NCBI RefSeq assembly: GCF_014284275.1
Contig: NZ_JACOFU010000002.1
Span: 790,623 to 854,622, forward strand
Direction of reading: 5' to 3'
Origin: Affinundibacterium amnicola
GTDB lineage: Bacteria; Pseudomonadota; Gammaproteobacteria; Burkholderiales; Burkholderiaceae_D
Length of the DNA: 64,000 bases
Positions 9,679-18,088 of this stretch are shown here, piece by piece. The position numbers and the translations under genes were made by a program. Every line of letters begins with the position of its first letter. Position 1 is the stretch's first letter. The notes beneath the pieces were generated by a model. That model was not told the DNA's origin and did no database searches. It saw only the letters and a program-made list of their open reading frames with translations.

Positions 9679-10571
9679 TGAGTCAGAATCCCATTTTTTA
9701 TCCCTCCAAAGTACTCAAAGCCCATGGCAAAGATCTAGGCGGCGGCTTTGTCGTCAATCGTTTACTACCATCCGCAAAAAGACAGGCAGTCGGCCCATTT
9801 ATTTTCTTCGATCATTTTGGTCCAGTCACCGTCAAACCAGAAGACAATCACGATGTACGCCCACATCCCCACATCGGCTTAGCGACATTGACCTATTTAT
9901 TTGATGGCGTGATTTTGCATAGAGATAATCTCGGTTACACACAACGCATAGAACCTGGTGCAATTAATTTGATGATCGCGGGAAATGGCATCGTTCACTC
10001 GGAACGTAAACCTGAAGAACAAAAGCATGACACCTACATCAACCACGGTTTGCAATTGTGGATAGCAATACCGGAAGATAAAGAAAAAATCCCCGCGTCG
10101 TTTAGTCACACACCCGCGTCCGCCATACCCGAAATCACGAATGGCAATGCGACTATACGCGTCTTAGTTGGCAGCGCATTTGGTACGAACTCACCGGTAC
10201 CAACTTTATCGCCGACACTCTATCTCGACATTCAATTACCACCGAATAGCGAATGGCAATTACCGATGCTGGCGGACGAGCAGGCAATTTATCTAATTGA
10301 GGGTGAAGTATTCGTCGCTGGCGAAGCATTAGAATCGCACACGATGTTAGTCATCGATCATGAGCAGAGCATTAGTAGCGGTGAGCGTCCAACTCGCTTT
10401 GTATTGGTCGGCGGTCAGGCTTTAGGACATCGGTTTATGTGGTGGAATTTTGTCGCCAGTCATAAAGAAGTTATAGAAGCTGCATCGCTGGCATGGGAAG
10501 CTGGTGATAGCGCATTGGGTATGGGGCAAGTACCGGGTGAGACTGAGCGGATTCCTTTACCTAAGCGGTAA
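9678..10571 (+). CDS. Pirin family protein (cupin)
   Basis: A 297-residue bicupin. The N-terminal cupin shows the metal-ligand pattern HPHIGLATLTYLFDG and GNGIVHSER, followed by HGLQLWIAIPEDKEK, which is typical of pirins such as YhhW. Bacterial pirins include quercetinase-like dioxygenases and redox-linked regulators, so the reaction is open. It overlaps the OsmC gene by one base, suggesting a shared role in electrophile or peroxide stress. Confidence 0.92.
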   Translation: MSQNPIFYPSKVLKAHGKDLGGGFVVNRLLPSAKRQAVGPFIFFDHFGPVTVKPEDNHDVRPHPHIGLATLTYLFDGVILHRDNLGYTQRIEPGAINLMIAGNGIVHSERKPEEQKHDTYINHGLQLWIAIPEDKEKIPASFSHTPASAIPEITNGNATIRVLVGSAFGTNSPVPTLSPTLYLDIQLPPNSEWQLPMLADEQAIYLIEGEVFVAGEALESHTMLVIDHEQSISSGERPTRFVLVGGQALGHRFMWWNFVASHKEVIEAASLAWEAGDSALGMGQVPGETERIPLPKR

Positions 10572-10589
10572 TAAAGCTTTAATCAGGCT

Positions 10590-10615
10590 CCCTTCTCCCG
10601 CAAGCGGGAGAAGGG
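10590..10615. repeat. REP-like palindrome, family A
   Basis: A perfect 12-bp stem (CCCTTCTCCCGC / GCGGGAGAAGGG) with a 2-nt loop, followed by TTGGGGATGAGGGTG. A close relative lies at 16793-16814 with the same flank in reverse, and a looser one at 45917-45939. This is the usual form of betaproteobacterial REP elements between genes. It lies directly after the pirin gene and may stabilise its 3' end. Confidence 0.75.
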
Positions 10616-10889
10616 TTGGGGATGAGGGTGGTTCAGGTTTAAATCCACCTTTGAATGGGCATGTGTGCCAACGTATAAACATGCTTCATGTTTGCCTTCA
10701 TAAATTGGACTACATGCATTATTTGAGAGTACTTAAACAAGTTGTCTTTTCAAAAGCCTTCGGGTATCTTTTAGTTTCAAAATTTAACTATGTAAGGCAC
10801 TACAAATACGACAACTTTCTGTTTTCGTTAGTTCTACCTGCTACCGCCTAAAGTCTTTACGTGAACACATCCGAGAGAGCATTGCAGGT

Positions 10890-11285
10890 TTGGGACACGA
10901 TCCAGTGCTCAGCGAATATCCATCGTTTCCCGTGTCGCCGGATCTATCGACAGTCGAAAACTGCAAGAAAACCGTTAAAGATCGTACAGATATTTTTGTC
11001 TTGTTTGTCGAAGTGGAAGAAGCCCGCCTCTGGGTCACGCAATTTGTTGATTGGTATAACGACCAGCATTGCCATAGCGCCTTGAAATACCTGACGCCAG
11101 GGCAACGACATCGTGGTGAGTCGAGTGCCTTGTTGACCCAACGGGCGCAGGTATATCAACTAGCACGGCAAAAGCATCCTTTACGTTGGTCAGAAGGAAC
11201 GAGAAACTGGAAATTAAATGACAGCGTCTACCTCAACCCAGAAAAAGCAAAAGCCCAAGAAAAGGACTACATGAAAGCAGCATGA
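10890..11285 (+). pseudogene. Remnant of IS3-family transposase (OrfB C-terminus)
   Basis: The last 80 or so codons match the end of IS3-family OrfB: EEARLWVTQFVDWYNDQHCH, then LKYLTPGQRHRGE and RWSEGTRNWKLNDSVYLNPE. The upstream part (about 10890-11000) is scrambled relative to the family and the whole catalytic core is absent, so the element is dead. The sequence after the stop (about 11300-11330, GACAGGTACCTTGACACA) looks like an IS3-type end. No matching left end is seen. Confidence 0.8.
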
Positions 11286-11449
11286 TTTAAATTTTAAGCG
11301 ACAGGTACCTTGACACATACCGGAAGCAAAAAAGGTAATTGGCTGTCGGGCCACACCCGACCAACACACTACGATACAACAGAGAAAACAAATCAAAAAC
11401 CATCGGTTGTACAATCAAAATTCGCCAATCAAACTAACGAGAAACGAGA

Positions 11450-11764
11450 ATGAAAAACCTCGCTGAATATCTATTTGAACATAGAGCTAAAAACCTACCA
11501 GCTATAGATCTTGCAGAAATTTTTGATCGTTTAATATGGGTTTTGGATGATAACGATAGACAAATCATGGAAACAATAGAGACTTGGCTACTTGGAAATG
11601 ATAGCGAGAAGATTGAAGTTGCATTGTTAATGAATGAAATTTTTCCGTTCGAAGACCGACTTCAAATGGAGAATGTACTCAACAGAATCGCTATCGATTT
11701 TCCAAAGTTGTCACATCATTGCAGTAAACTAATCGACACTCGAAGAAAGCAACATTCAGCATAG
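11450..11764 (+). CDS. Hypothetical small acidic protein
   Basis: A 104-residue, acidic, apparently all-helical protein without signal peptide or membrane segment. It starts at ATG 11450 after a purine-rich stretch (ACGAGAAACGAGA). I do not recognise a family. The size and charge resemble small immunity or antitoxin-like proteins, but no toxin gene is adjacent, so this is only an impression. It sits between an IS3 remnant and a bidirectional terminator, so it may have arrived with mobile DNA. Confidence 0.55.
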   Translation: MKNLAEYLFEHRAKNLPAIDLAEIFDRLIWVLDDNDRQIMETIETWLLGNDSEKIEVALLMNEIFPFEDRLQMENVLNRIAIDFPKLSHHCSKLIDTRRKQHSA

Positions 11765-11817
11765 TTGGAATATTCTGATGCTAATCGCACCTTCAAACTC
11801 TTAGAATACTAAGCAAC

Positions 11818-11857
11818 AAAAAAAGCCCGCAAAATCCAAAGATCTTGCGGGCTTTTT
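11818..11857. terminator. Bidirectional rho-independent terminator
   Basis: The arms GCCCGCAA (11825-11832) and TTGCGGGC (11845-11852) are flanked by an A-run on the left and a T-run on the right. The hairpin can therefore stop transcripts from the small gene on the left and from pntB on the right. Confidence 0.85.
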
Positions 11858-11886
11858 CACAAGCAATCAAAACACAGAAAAGCGTA

Positions 11887-13332
11887 TTATTCGACAGCCT
11901 TCACCATATCCTCAATCACCTTCTTAGCATCCCCAAACACCATCATAGTTTTATCCATGTAAAACAACTCATTATCCAAACCAGCATAACCAGAAGCCAT
12001 GGAACGCTTATTAACGATAATCGTTTTCGCCTTATAAGCCTCAAGAATCGGCATACCCGCGATAGGTGATTTTGGATCTTTTGCGGCTGGGTTAACAACG
12101 TCGTTCGCGCCCAAGACCAAGACCACGTCGGCTTGGCCGAATTCGCTATTAATATCTTCCATCTCAAACACTTGATCGTATGGCACTTCAGCTTCTGCCA
12201 ACAACACGTTCATGTGACCAGGCATACGACCTGCCACTGGATGAATCGCATACTTGACCGTAATGCCTTTGTGCGTAAGCTTTTCAGTCAATTCTTTCAA
12301 CGCATGTTGCGCACGTGCTACCGCTAAACCATAGCCAGGAACGATGATGACCGTTTCTGCATTGCCTAACAAGAACGCGACATCATCAGGTGAACCAGAT
12401 TTGACTGTACGTTGCGCGCCGCCGCCAGCTGCTGCTTCTGCCGGAGCGCCGCCGAAGCCGCCGAGAATCACGTTGAAGAAAGAACGGTTCATGGCCTTAC
12501 ACATAATGTAAGAGAGAATCGCACCGGACGAGCCAACTAAAGAACCGGCAATAATCAACATCGAGTTATTGAGTGAGAAGCCAATACCTGCGGCTGCCCA
12601 ACCTGAGTAACTGTTCAACATTGATACGACCACGGGCATATCCGCACCACCAATAGGGATGATGATCAGTACGCCCAGAACGAAAGCAATTGCCGTCATC
12701 AAAATGAATGGCGTCCATGCAGGAGCGACGCCACCATCAAAGCAGAATACCAAGCCCAGACCCACCATCGCAATAGCCAACACCAAGTTCAACATATGTT
12801 GACCAGCGAAGCTAACAGGCGCGCCTTGGAACAAACGGAACTTGTATTTACCGGACAATTTACCAAAGGCAATCACTGAACCAGAGAAGGTAATCGCACC
12901 GACGAAGGTACCGATAAATAATTCAATACGGTTACCAAATGGAATCGCCGCATCACGTGTCGTGATGTTAAAAATCCATGGTTCGGCCACGACGGCGACG
13001 GCGATACAGACTGCCGCCAAACCGATCAAGGAGTGCATCGCTGCCACCAGTTCTGGCATCTTGGTCATTTCTACGCGTTTCGCCAAAGTGGCACCGATAC
13101 CTCCACCGACCACGATGCCGAGGATTACCAAGCCATAACCGAGGCTGGCACCTCCCGCTTCGTTTTTCAGCTTAACTATCAGAGCAACCGTGGTAAACGC
13201 GGCGATTGCCATCCCTATCATGCCAAAGGTATTCCCCTTACGCGCAGTTGATGGATGCGACAAACCTTTAAGTGCTTGAATAAAACAAACCGATGCAATC
13301 AGGTAGAGCATCGTCACGAGATTCATACTCAT
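11887..13332 (-). CDS. pntB: NAD(P) transhydrogenase subunit beta
   Basis: PntB carries membrane domain II and the NADP(H)-binding domain III of the proton-translocating transhydrogenase, which makes NADPH from NADH using the proton gradient. The 481 residues show many transmembrane helices up to about residue 260. Domain III follows, with IVPGYGLAVARAQHAL and AGRMPGHMNVLLAEA (NADP-binding loops) and GANDVVNPAAKDP. Its ATG overlaps the pntAB stop by one base, so the two are co-translated. Confidence 0.97.
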   Translation of the reverse strand: MSMNLVTMLYLIASVCFIQALKGLSHPSTARKGNTFGMIGMAIAAFTTVALIVKLKNEAGGASLGYGLVILGIVVGGGIGATLAKRVEMTKMPELVAAMHSLIGLAAVCIAVAVVAEPWIFNITTRDAAIPFGNRIELFIGTFVGAITFSGSVIAFGKLSGKYKFRLFQGAPVSFAGQHMLNLVLAIAMVGLGLVFCFDGGVAPAWTPFILMTAIAFVLGVLIIIPIGGADMPVVVSMLNSYSGWAAAGIGFSLNNSMLIIAGSLVGSSGAILSYIMCKAMNRSFFNVILGGFGGAPAEAAAGGGAQRTVKSGSPDDVAFLLGNAETVIIVPGYGLAVARAQHALKELTEKLTHKGITVKYAIHPVAGRMPGHMNVLLAEAEVPYDQVFEMEDINSEFGQADVVLVLGANDVVNPAAKDPKSPIAGMPILEAYKAKTIIVNKRSMASGYAGLDNELFYMDKTMMVFGDAKKVIEDMVKAVE

Positions 13333-13655
13333 TATTGTGCCTCCTTATGTTCAGGCTTCGCTTTGGGTTCTTTTTTCTTAAACATCTCTAACATCCTTTG
13401 CGTGACTAAGAAGCCACCAAAGACATTGACCGCCGCCAACGCGACTGCCAGCGTGCCCATCACTTGTGCGAGGGCACCTTCGGTTAAACCTGCCGCTAAC
13501 ATCGCACCAACGATGATGATGGCAGAAATCGCATTGGTCACCGCCATCAAAGGCGTATGCAATGCGGGTGTTACGGTCCAGACCACGTGGTAACCGACAT
13601 AAATTGCCAGTACGAAAATGATCAGATTAGTGAGTGTATGACTTACTACATCCAT
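13332..13655 (-). CDS. pntAB: NAD(P) transhydrogenase subunit alpha part 2 (membrane)
   Basis: A 107-residue protein with three or four transmembrane helices, matching the membrane part of the alpha subunit that is a separate gene in many bacteria. The core reads VGYHVVWTVTPALHTPLMAV, then NAISAIIIVGAML, as expected. It pairs with pntB (one-base overlap). Its usual partner pntAA lies about 880 bp upstream, separated by panD and two repeats, so its transcription either reads through panD or uses a promoter near 13660-13870. Confidence 0.95.
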   Translation of the reverse strand: MDVVSHTLTNLIIFVLAIYVGYHVVWTVTPALHTPLMAVTNAISAIIIVGAMLAAGLTEGALAQVMGTLAVALAAVNVFGGFLVTQRMLEMFKKKEPKAKPEHKEAQ

Positions 13656-13717
13656 GACGTTCTCTCTTTAATTAGGTAAAAGGGACTTCAGTTGTAATGC
13701 TGTTCATTAGCTTCAAT

Positions 13718-13797
13718 GTCATTTCCGCGAAGGCGGAAATCCAGTCGCGTAAAAGCCTAAAGACACTGGATCCCTGCCTACGCAGGGATGACGCCTC
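13718..13797. repeat. 80-bp palindromic repeat, family B, copy 1
   Basis: This holds two hairpin-forming parts (a TTTCCGCGAAGGCGGAAA stem, and ATCCCTGCCTACGCAGGGAT) joined by a spacer. It is the reverse complement of 14341-14420, differing by eye at about seven positions. The two copies flank panD in inverted orientation. Confidence 0.9.
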
Positions 13798-13873
13798 AAA
13801 GTTTCGTGCTGAAATGAGCAGCATTAAGCTTCAGCTATTCTTTACTTCCATCACGTTTGAAAATCTCTGCAAA

Positions 13874-14236
13874 TCAATATTCTTTTAAGCTAGTGATCTT
13901 GTTCTTCGCATCCACAAACACGACTTTAGGTTTGAAGTTTTCTGCGACTTCATCATCCATCGGTGCGTAAGTGCAAATAATCATTAAATCGCCCAGTTGT
14001 ACGCGTCGTGCTGCAGCACCATTCAGAGAGATTTCGCCACTGCCGCGCTTACCTTTAATCGCGTAAGTTGCAAAGCGCTCACCGTTATTGATGTTGTAGA
14101 GCTCAATCCGTTCATGTTCTTTAATGTCAGCAGCGTCGAGCAGATCCTGATCGATACCACATGAACCTTCATAGTTCAAATCACATTGAGTCACAGAAAC
14201 GCGATGAATCTTGGCGCGTAACATATTTCTTTGCAT
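13874..14236 (-). CDS. panD: Aspartate 1-decarboxylase precursor
   Basis: PanD makes beta-alanine from aspartate for pantothenate and CoA synthesis. The 120-residue proenzyme has the self-cleavage site in NYEGSCGID; Ser25 becomes the pyruvoyl group. [20 protein letters not shown] and [11 protein letters not shown] are standard. The start at 14236 gives Ser25 at its normal position. It lies between pntAA and pntAB in the same orientation, bracketed by inverted 80-bp repeats, which suggests that it or the flanking DNA was inserted or rearranged there. Confidence 0.96.
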   Translation of the reverse strand: MQRNMLRAKIHRVSVTQCDLNYEGSCGIDQDLLDAADIKEHERIELYNINNGERFATYAIKGKRGSGEISLNGAAARRVQLGDLMIICTYAPMDDEVAENFKPKVVFVDAKNKITSLKEY

Positions 14237-14340
14237 AATATTTCCATCTAACAGATTTGCAAACCACCTAACACCGAAACACAGTTTATCGAGAAGTTCG
14301 AGATATCTCTCATATGCTGTTCAGTTAGCCTCAACAATCC

Positions 14341-14420
14341 GAGGCGTCATCCCTGCGTAGGCAGGGATCCAGTGTCTTTAAGCATTTAAGCCGCTGGATT
14401 CCCGCCTTCGCGGGAATGAC
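14341..14420. repeat. 80-bp palindromic repeat, family B, copy 2
   Basis: The inverted partner of 13718-13797. Its left hairpin is ATCCCTGCGTAGGCAGGGAT and its right hairpin is TTCCCGCCTTCGCGGGAA. It lies between the panD start and the pntAA stop, so a pntAA-panD-pntAB transcript would hold two mutually complementary 80-nt segments. Confidence 0.9.
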
Positions 14421-14530
14421 GATACGTAGAACATGGCTTAATTGAGCCGCATTAGAGCATTTCACTGTATGCCCTCAGAAGCTCCGTATCTCTGTGTTAA
14501 ATGGTTTTATTTAAAAACTACTGACCAAAT

Positions 14531-15646
14531 TTATTTCTTCAATACTTCGCCGCCAGAACACATCATGGTAGCGACCACAATTTCATCTTCTTTATTGATC
14601 GCGAGATTGGCATCTTTATCGATAATCAATTTTAAGAAATCGAGAATATTGCGTGAATACAGCGCTGAGGCATCTGCCGCCACCAGTGTCGCCAGATTCG
14701 GTTCGCCAATGATGTGAACGCCGTATTTGGTGACGGTTTTATTCAATTCAGATAAAGGACAATTGCCGCCTTGCTCGACTGCCATATCGACAATCACAGA
14801 ACCCGGTTTCATCGCTTTCACTGTTTCTTCCGAAATCAAGATCGGTGCTTTGCGACCTGGGATCAAAGCGGTAGTAATGATGATGTCGGCTTGTTTGGCA
14901 CGTTCATGCACCAAAGCAGCCTGACGTGCCATCCATGCAGCAGGCATAGGACGCGCATAGCCACCCACACCTTTCGCGATTTCACGCTCTTCATCAGTTT
15001 CATAAGGCACGTCGATAAACTTCGCGCCCAAGGATTCGACTTGTTCTTTCACCGGAGGACGAACGTCAGACGCTTCGATCACTGCGCCTAAACGCTTTGC
15101 CGTTGCAATCGCTTGCAAACCCGCCACGCCCACACCCATGATCAAAACGCGGGCGGCTTTCACGGTACCTGCGGCTGTCATCAACATCGGCATGAAGCGT
15201 TGATAAGTATTGGCTGCCAACATCACAGCTTTGTAGCCAGCGATATTCGCTTGTGAAGACAACACGTCTAGCGACTGCGCACGGGTAATCCGTGGCGCGG
15301 CTTCAAGCGAAAATGCAGTAATGCCATGCACTGCCATCGCGGTAATATTCTCCGCATCAAAAGGATTGAGCATGCCAACGATCACTGCACCAGATTTGAT
15401 CATGCCGCGCTCTTCTGCGGACGGTGCACGCACCTTCAAAATCAAATCTGCCGCAAACGCGTCCGCAGCAGAACCGATACTTGCGCCAGCCGCTTGATAT
15501 GCTTCATCGGTAATCGATGAGGCAATACCAGCACCTGCTTGCACAACGACTTCGTGCTTGGCACTTACGTATTTCTTAATTGTTTCTGGGGTCGCCGCAA
15601 CGCGCGTCTCGCCCGACCGTGTTTCGGCGGGAATGCCGATTTTCAT
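14531..15646 (-). CDS. pntAA: NAD(P) transhydrogenase subunit alpha part 1 (NAD-binding)
   Basis: A 371-residue soluble domain I of transhydrogenase, related to alanine dehydrogenase. It opens with GIPAETRSGETRVAATPE. The Rossmann motif is VLIMGVGVAGLQAIATAKRL, followed by the conserved EASDVRPPVKEQVESLGA, and the RQAALVHERAKQADIIITTA segment is also standard. AAGGAGTTCTTT precedes the ATG, a strong ribosome binding site. It should assemble with pntAB and pntB, which follow after panD. Confidence 0.97.
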   Translation of the reverse strand: MKIGIPAETRSGETRVAATPETIKKYVSAKHEVVVQAGAGIASSITDEAYQAAGASIGSAADAFAADLILKVRAPSAEERGMIKSGAVIVGMLNPFDAENITAMAVHGITAFSLEAAPRITRAQSLDVLSSQANIAGYKAVMLAANTYQRFMPMLMTAAGTVKAARVLIMGVGVAGLQAIATAKRLGAVIEASDVRPPVKEQVESLGAKFIDVPYETDEEREIAKGVGGYARPMPAAWMARQAALVHERAKQADIIITTALIPGRKAPILISEETVKAMKPGSVIVDMAVEQGGNCPLSELNKTVTKYGVHIIGEPNLATLVAADASALYSRNILDFLKLIIDKDANLAINKEDEIVVATMMCSGGEVLKK

Positions 15647-16199
15647 AAAGAACTCCTTTTTATTGTTGAGACCGTTAGGTTCAATGGCAAAAGTGATGAC
15701 TTCAGGTATTTCATGCTACGCAGATTTCCTGACTTTTGATAAAAGCCAAGAGGTATTACTAGTATTTGAAACGGTTTTACAAACTGCTGCGGACATTCAA
15801 TACGAATTTGAACTGCAGGGAGATCATACATTTAATATTCGACAACGATATTACACGAAAAACGCAGCATACTGGCACAGGATGAGCACTCTAAACCACC
15901 ACGATGTGTCTATCACCGCACCGCTATAAAGCAGCCTGAATCAGCCTTGAACTCACACATCACGATGCCAGACCCTGATGGCATAAGGCTTGGCGACGGA
16001 ATTCAGACCTTAGCTCAGATCTCTCTGCACTTTCATTTTCATGCTTAAAATTACAACAGGTTTGAAGTTTTTCTTATAGACAGAATCTTTATTAGCAAAT
16101 TCGAATCATGATTTGGGTGCAATCACGGGTGAATTTCAGGCTGGCGAGGTAAAATGTCGCCCTATTTCAATATTCAGCCGCCATTTAAAATCCTTCAGC
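15647..16199. other. Intergenic region between pntAA and nudJ
   Basis: About 550 bp between divergent genes, so it should hold the promoters of both. I found no convincing gene, RNA or strong promoter match. Reading frames that cross it have no ribosome binding site or recognisable protein features. A weak TGCCA/TGGCA inverted repeat lies near 15965-15985. Confidence 0.4.
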
Positions 16200-16688
16200 A
16201 TGTCTACTACTTGGAAACCTTCAGTCACCGTCGCAGCGATTGTGCCGCGCCAACATGGTGATCGTTTAGAATTTTTAATGATAGAAGAAACGACGCCCGA
16301 TGGCGTACGCCTGAATCAAGCGGCCGGACATTTGGATCCCAATGAAAGTTTAGAGCAAGCGGTTATTCGCGAAACCATGGAAGAAACGGCGCATGAGTTT
16401 GTTCCAGAAGCCTTGGTCGGCACTTATATGTCAAAATTTATTTCACCAAATTCAGGCAAAGAAGTGACTTATCTGCGTTTTGCATTTTGTGGCAAAGTTG
16501 TTGCCCAACATGACAGGCCTTTAGATCGCGGCATTTTGCGGGCATTGTGGATGACATATGAAGAGATTCTGGCGTGCCAAGAAATGCACCGCAGCCCCTT
16601 GATTTTAAAATGTTTGCAAGATTATCTGGCGGGACAAAGAGCGCCTTTGGATTTGATGTATACGCATCCTAGTGTGTTGGGTGTTTAG
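16200..16688 (+). CDS. nudJ: NUDIX hydrolase, NudJ-like
   Basis: The likely start is ATG 16200, giving 162 residues that begin MSTTWKPSVTVAAIV as in NudJ. The open frame extends upstream to 16113 without family similarity. The Nudix box is GHLDPNESLEQ followed by AVIRETMEETAHE. All catalytic acidic residues are present, but the glycine after EE is alanine. NudJ hydrolyses thiamine pyrophosphate-type and nucleoside di/triphosphates. It lies just upstream of mnmA, the same order as in Escherichia coli, which supports the name. Confidence 0.88.
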   Translation: MSTTWKPSVTVAAIVPRQHGDRLEFLMIEETTPDGVRLNQAAGHLDPNESLEQAVIRETMEETAHEFVPEALVGTYMSKFISPNSGKEVTYLRFAFCGKVVAQHDRPLDRGILRALWMTYEEILACQEMHRSPLILKCLQDYLAGQRAPLDLMYTHPSVLGV

Positions 16689-16690
16689 GT

Positions 16691-16738
16691 GAGTTAATAA
16701 TTGAGTTAATAATTGAGTTAATAATTGAGTTAATAAGT
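16691..16738. repeat. Tandem 12-bp repeat
   Basis: Four head-to-tail copies of GAGTTAATAATT, the last one incomplete, start three bases after the nudJ stop. A degenerate fifth unit (GCGTTAAA) follows. It is AT-rich and non-coding. Confidence 0.85.
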
Positions 16739-16792
16739 GCGTTAAAAGAGTTTTCAGAAATTTCTTTTCATTTGGAGCGCCCTCACCCTAGA

Positions 16793-16814
16793 CCTCTCCC
16801 GCTTGCGGGAGAGG
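16793..16814. repeat. REP-like palindrome, family A
   Basis: Arms CCTCTCCCGC and GCGGGAGAGG with a TT loop, preceded by CCTCACCCTAGA. It is the inverted counterpart of the element at 10590-10615 and lies between nudJ and mnmA. Confidence 0.75.
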
Positions 16815-16882
16815 GGACACAAACCAAGATAACGTAAAAACAAATTCGAACAAGAACAGTATAAAAATTAGCAGGAATATTC

Positions 16883-17980
16883 ATGAGTAAAAAACGCGTA
16901 GTCATCGGTATGTCCGGTGGTGTAGATTCTTCGGTCTCTGCCTGGCTCTTAAAAGAGCAAGGTTACGAGGTGATAGGCTTGTTTATGAAGAATTGGGAAG
17001 ATGATGACAATTCTGAATATTGCTCAACGCGTGAAGATTTGATTGATGCTGTGAGCGTTGCTGATGTGGTCGGTGTCGATATCGAAACTGTGAATTTCGC
17101 CAGCGAATATAAAGATCGCGTATTTGCCGAATTTTTGCGTGAATATCAAGCTGGTCGTACACCCAATCCTGATGTCTTATGCAATGCTGAAATTAAATTC
17201 AAAGCCTTCTTAGATCATGCGATGAAACTCGGTGCAGATTACATTGCGACTGGTCACTATGCGCGTGTGCGTGAAATGAATGGCGAATTTCAGTTAATGA
17301 AAGCACTTGATGCTAGCAAAGATCAAAGTTATTTCTTACATCGTTTGAATCAGGCACAGCTCAAAAATACTTTGTTTCCACTCGGGGAAATCAATAAAAC
17401 CGAAGTGCGTAAAATTGCTGAACAAATCAATTTACCGAACGCAAAAAAGAAAGACTCGACCGGCATTTGCTTTATCGGTGAACGTCCTTTCCGTGAATTT
17501 TTAAATCGTTATTTATCCTATGCACCGGGCGAAATCCGCACGCCAGAAGAAGAAATCATCGGTAAACATGTCGGTCTAAGTTTTTATACTTTAGGCCAAC
17601 GCAAAGGTATAGGTATAGGCGGCATCAAGTCGCATCAAAATGCCGATGGCAGCAGCGATGCTTGGTATGTGGCACGCAAGGATGTGGAGAACAACCGTGT
17701 GTATGCAGTACAAGGGCATGACCATCCGTGGTTGCTATCGAATTCACTAGAAGCTGCGCAAGTCAGTTGGGTGGCAGGTCATGCACCGGATCTGGAAAAA
17801 TTATCAGCCAAAACCCGCTACCGTCAACCCGATATGGCATGTCGCTTTAGCGGTAATAACGAGCTATTTCAATTGCATTTTAACGAAGCACAATGGGCAG
17901 TGACACCGGGCCAGTCTGCCGTTTTGTACGACGGCGATGTTTGTTTAGGCGGTGGGATTATTAATTCAGCTTCTACATAA
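16883..17980 (+). CDS. mnmA: tRNA-specific 2-thiouridylase
   Basis: MnmA adds sulfur to the wobble uridine (s2U34) of tRNA-Lys, -Glu and -Gln. The 365-residue protein has the PP-loop [15 protein letters not shown] near the start. The catalytic cysteine is in [13 protein letters not shown] (about residue 100) and the second cysteine in [12 protein letters not shown] (about 195). The conserved [10 protein letters not shown] and [11 protein letters not shown] segments are present. The ribosome site AGCAGGAA lies eight bases before the ATG. The two REP/tandem repeats separate it from nudJ. Confidence 0.97.
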   Translation: MSKKRVVIGMSGGVDSSVSAWLLKEQGYEVIGLFMKNWEDDDNSEYCSTREDLIDAVSVADVVGVDIETVNFASEYKDRVFAEFLREYQAGRTPNPDVLCNAEIKFKAFLDHAMKLGADYIATGHYARVREMNGEFQLMKALDASKDQSYFLHRLNQAQLKNTLFPLGEINKTEVRKIAEQINLPNAKKKDSTGICFIGERPFREFLNRYLSYAPGEIRTPEEEIIGKHVGLSFYTLGQRKGIGIGGIKSHQNADGSSDAWYVARKDVENNRVYAVQGHDHPWLLSNSLEAAQVSWVAGHAPDLEKLSAKTRYRQPDMACRFSGNNELFQLHFNEAQWAVTPGQSAVLYDGDVCLGGGIINSAST

Positions 17981-17999
17981 GAATGAAGCCAAAAATACT

Positions 18000-18063
18000 A
18001 GGGCGGGTGCAACCCGCGCCGCCAGGACTTTGATCCCTTGAGCAACGCGGCTTGCACCCGCCC
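18000..18063. repeat. Inverted repeat, family C
   Basis: Long imperfect hairpin: GGGCGGGTGCAACCCGCG (18001-18018) against CGCGGCTTGCACCCGCCC (18046-18063). It lies between the convergent mnmA and M14 peptidase genes and may act as a two-way transcript end. A related shorter palindrome is at 22287-22304. Confidence 0.75.
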
Positions 18064-18088
18064 TACATGACAAACACCAATATTATGC

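Noticed and set aside
15558..15929. Plus-strand frame overlapping the pntAA start and upstream region
   Set aside because: Much of it is antisense to pntAA, and the rest has no ribosome site or recognisable domain.
16691..16738. Tandem repeat considered as a CRISPR array
   Set aside because: Units are 12 bp with no unique spacers and no cas genes in the window.
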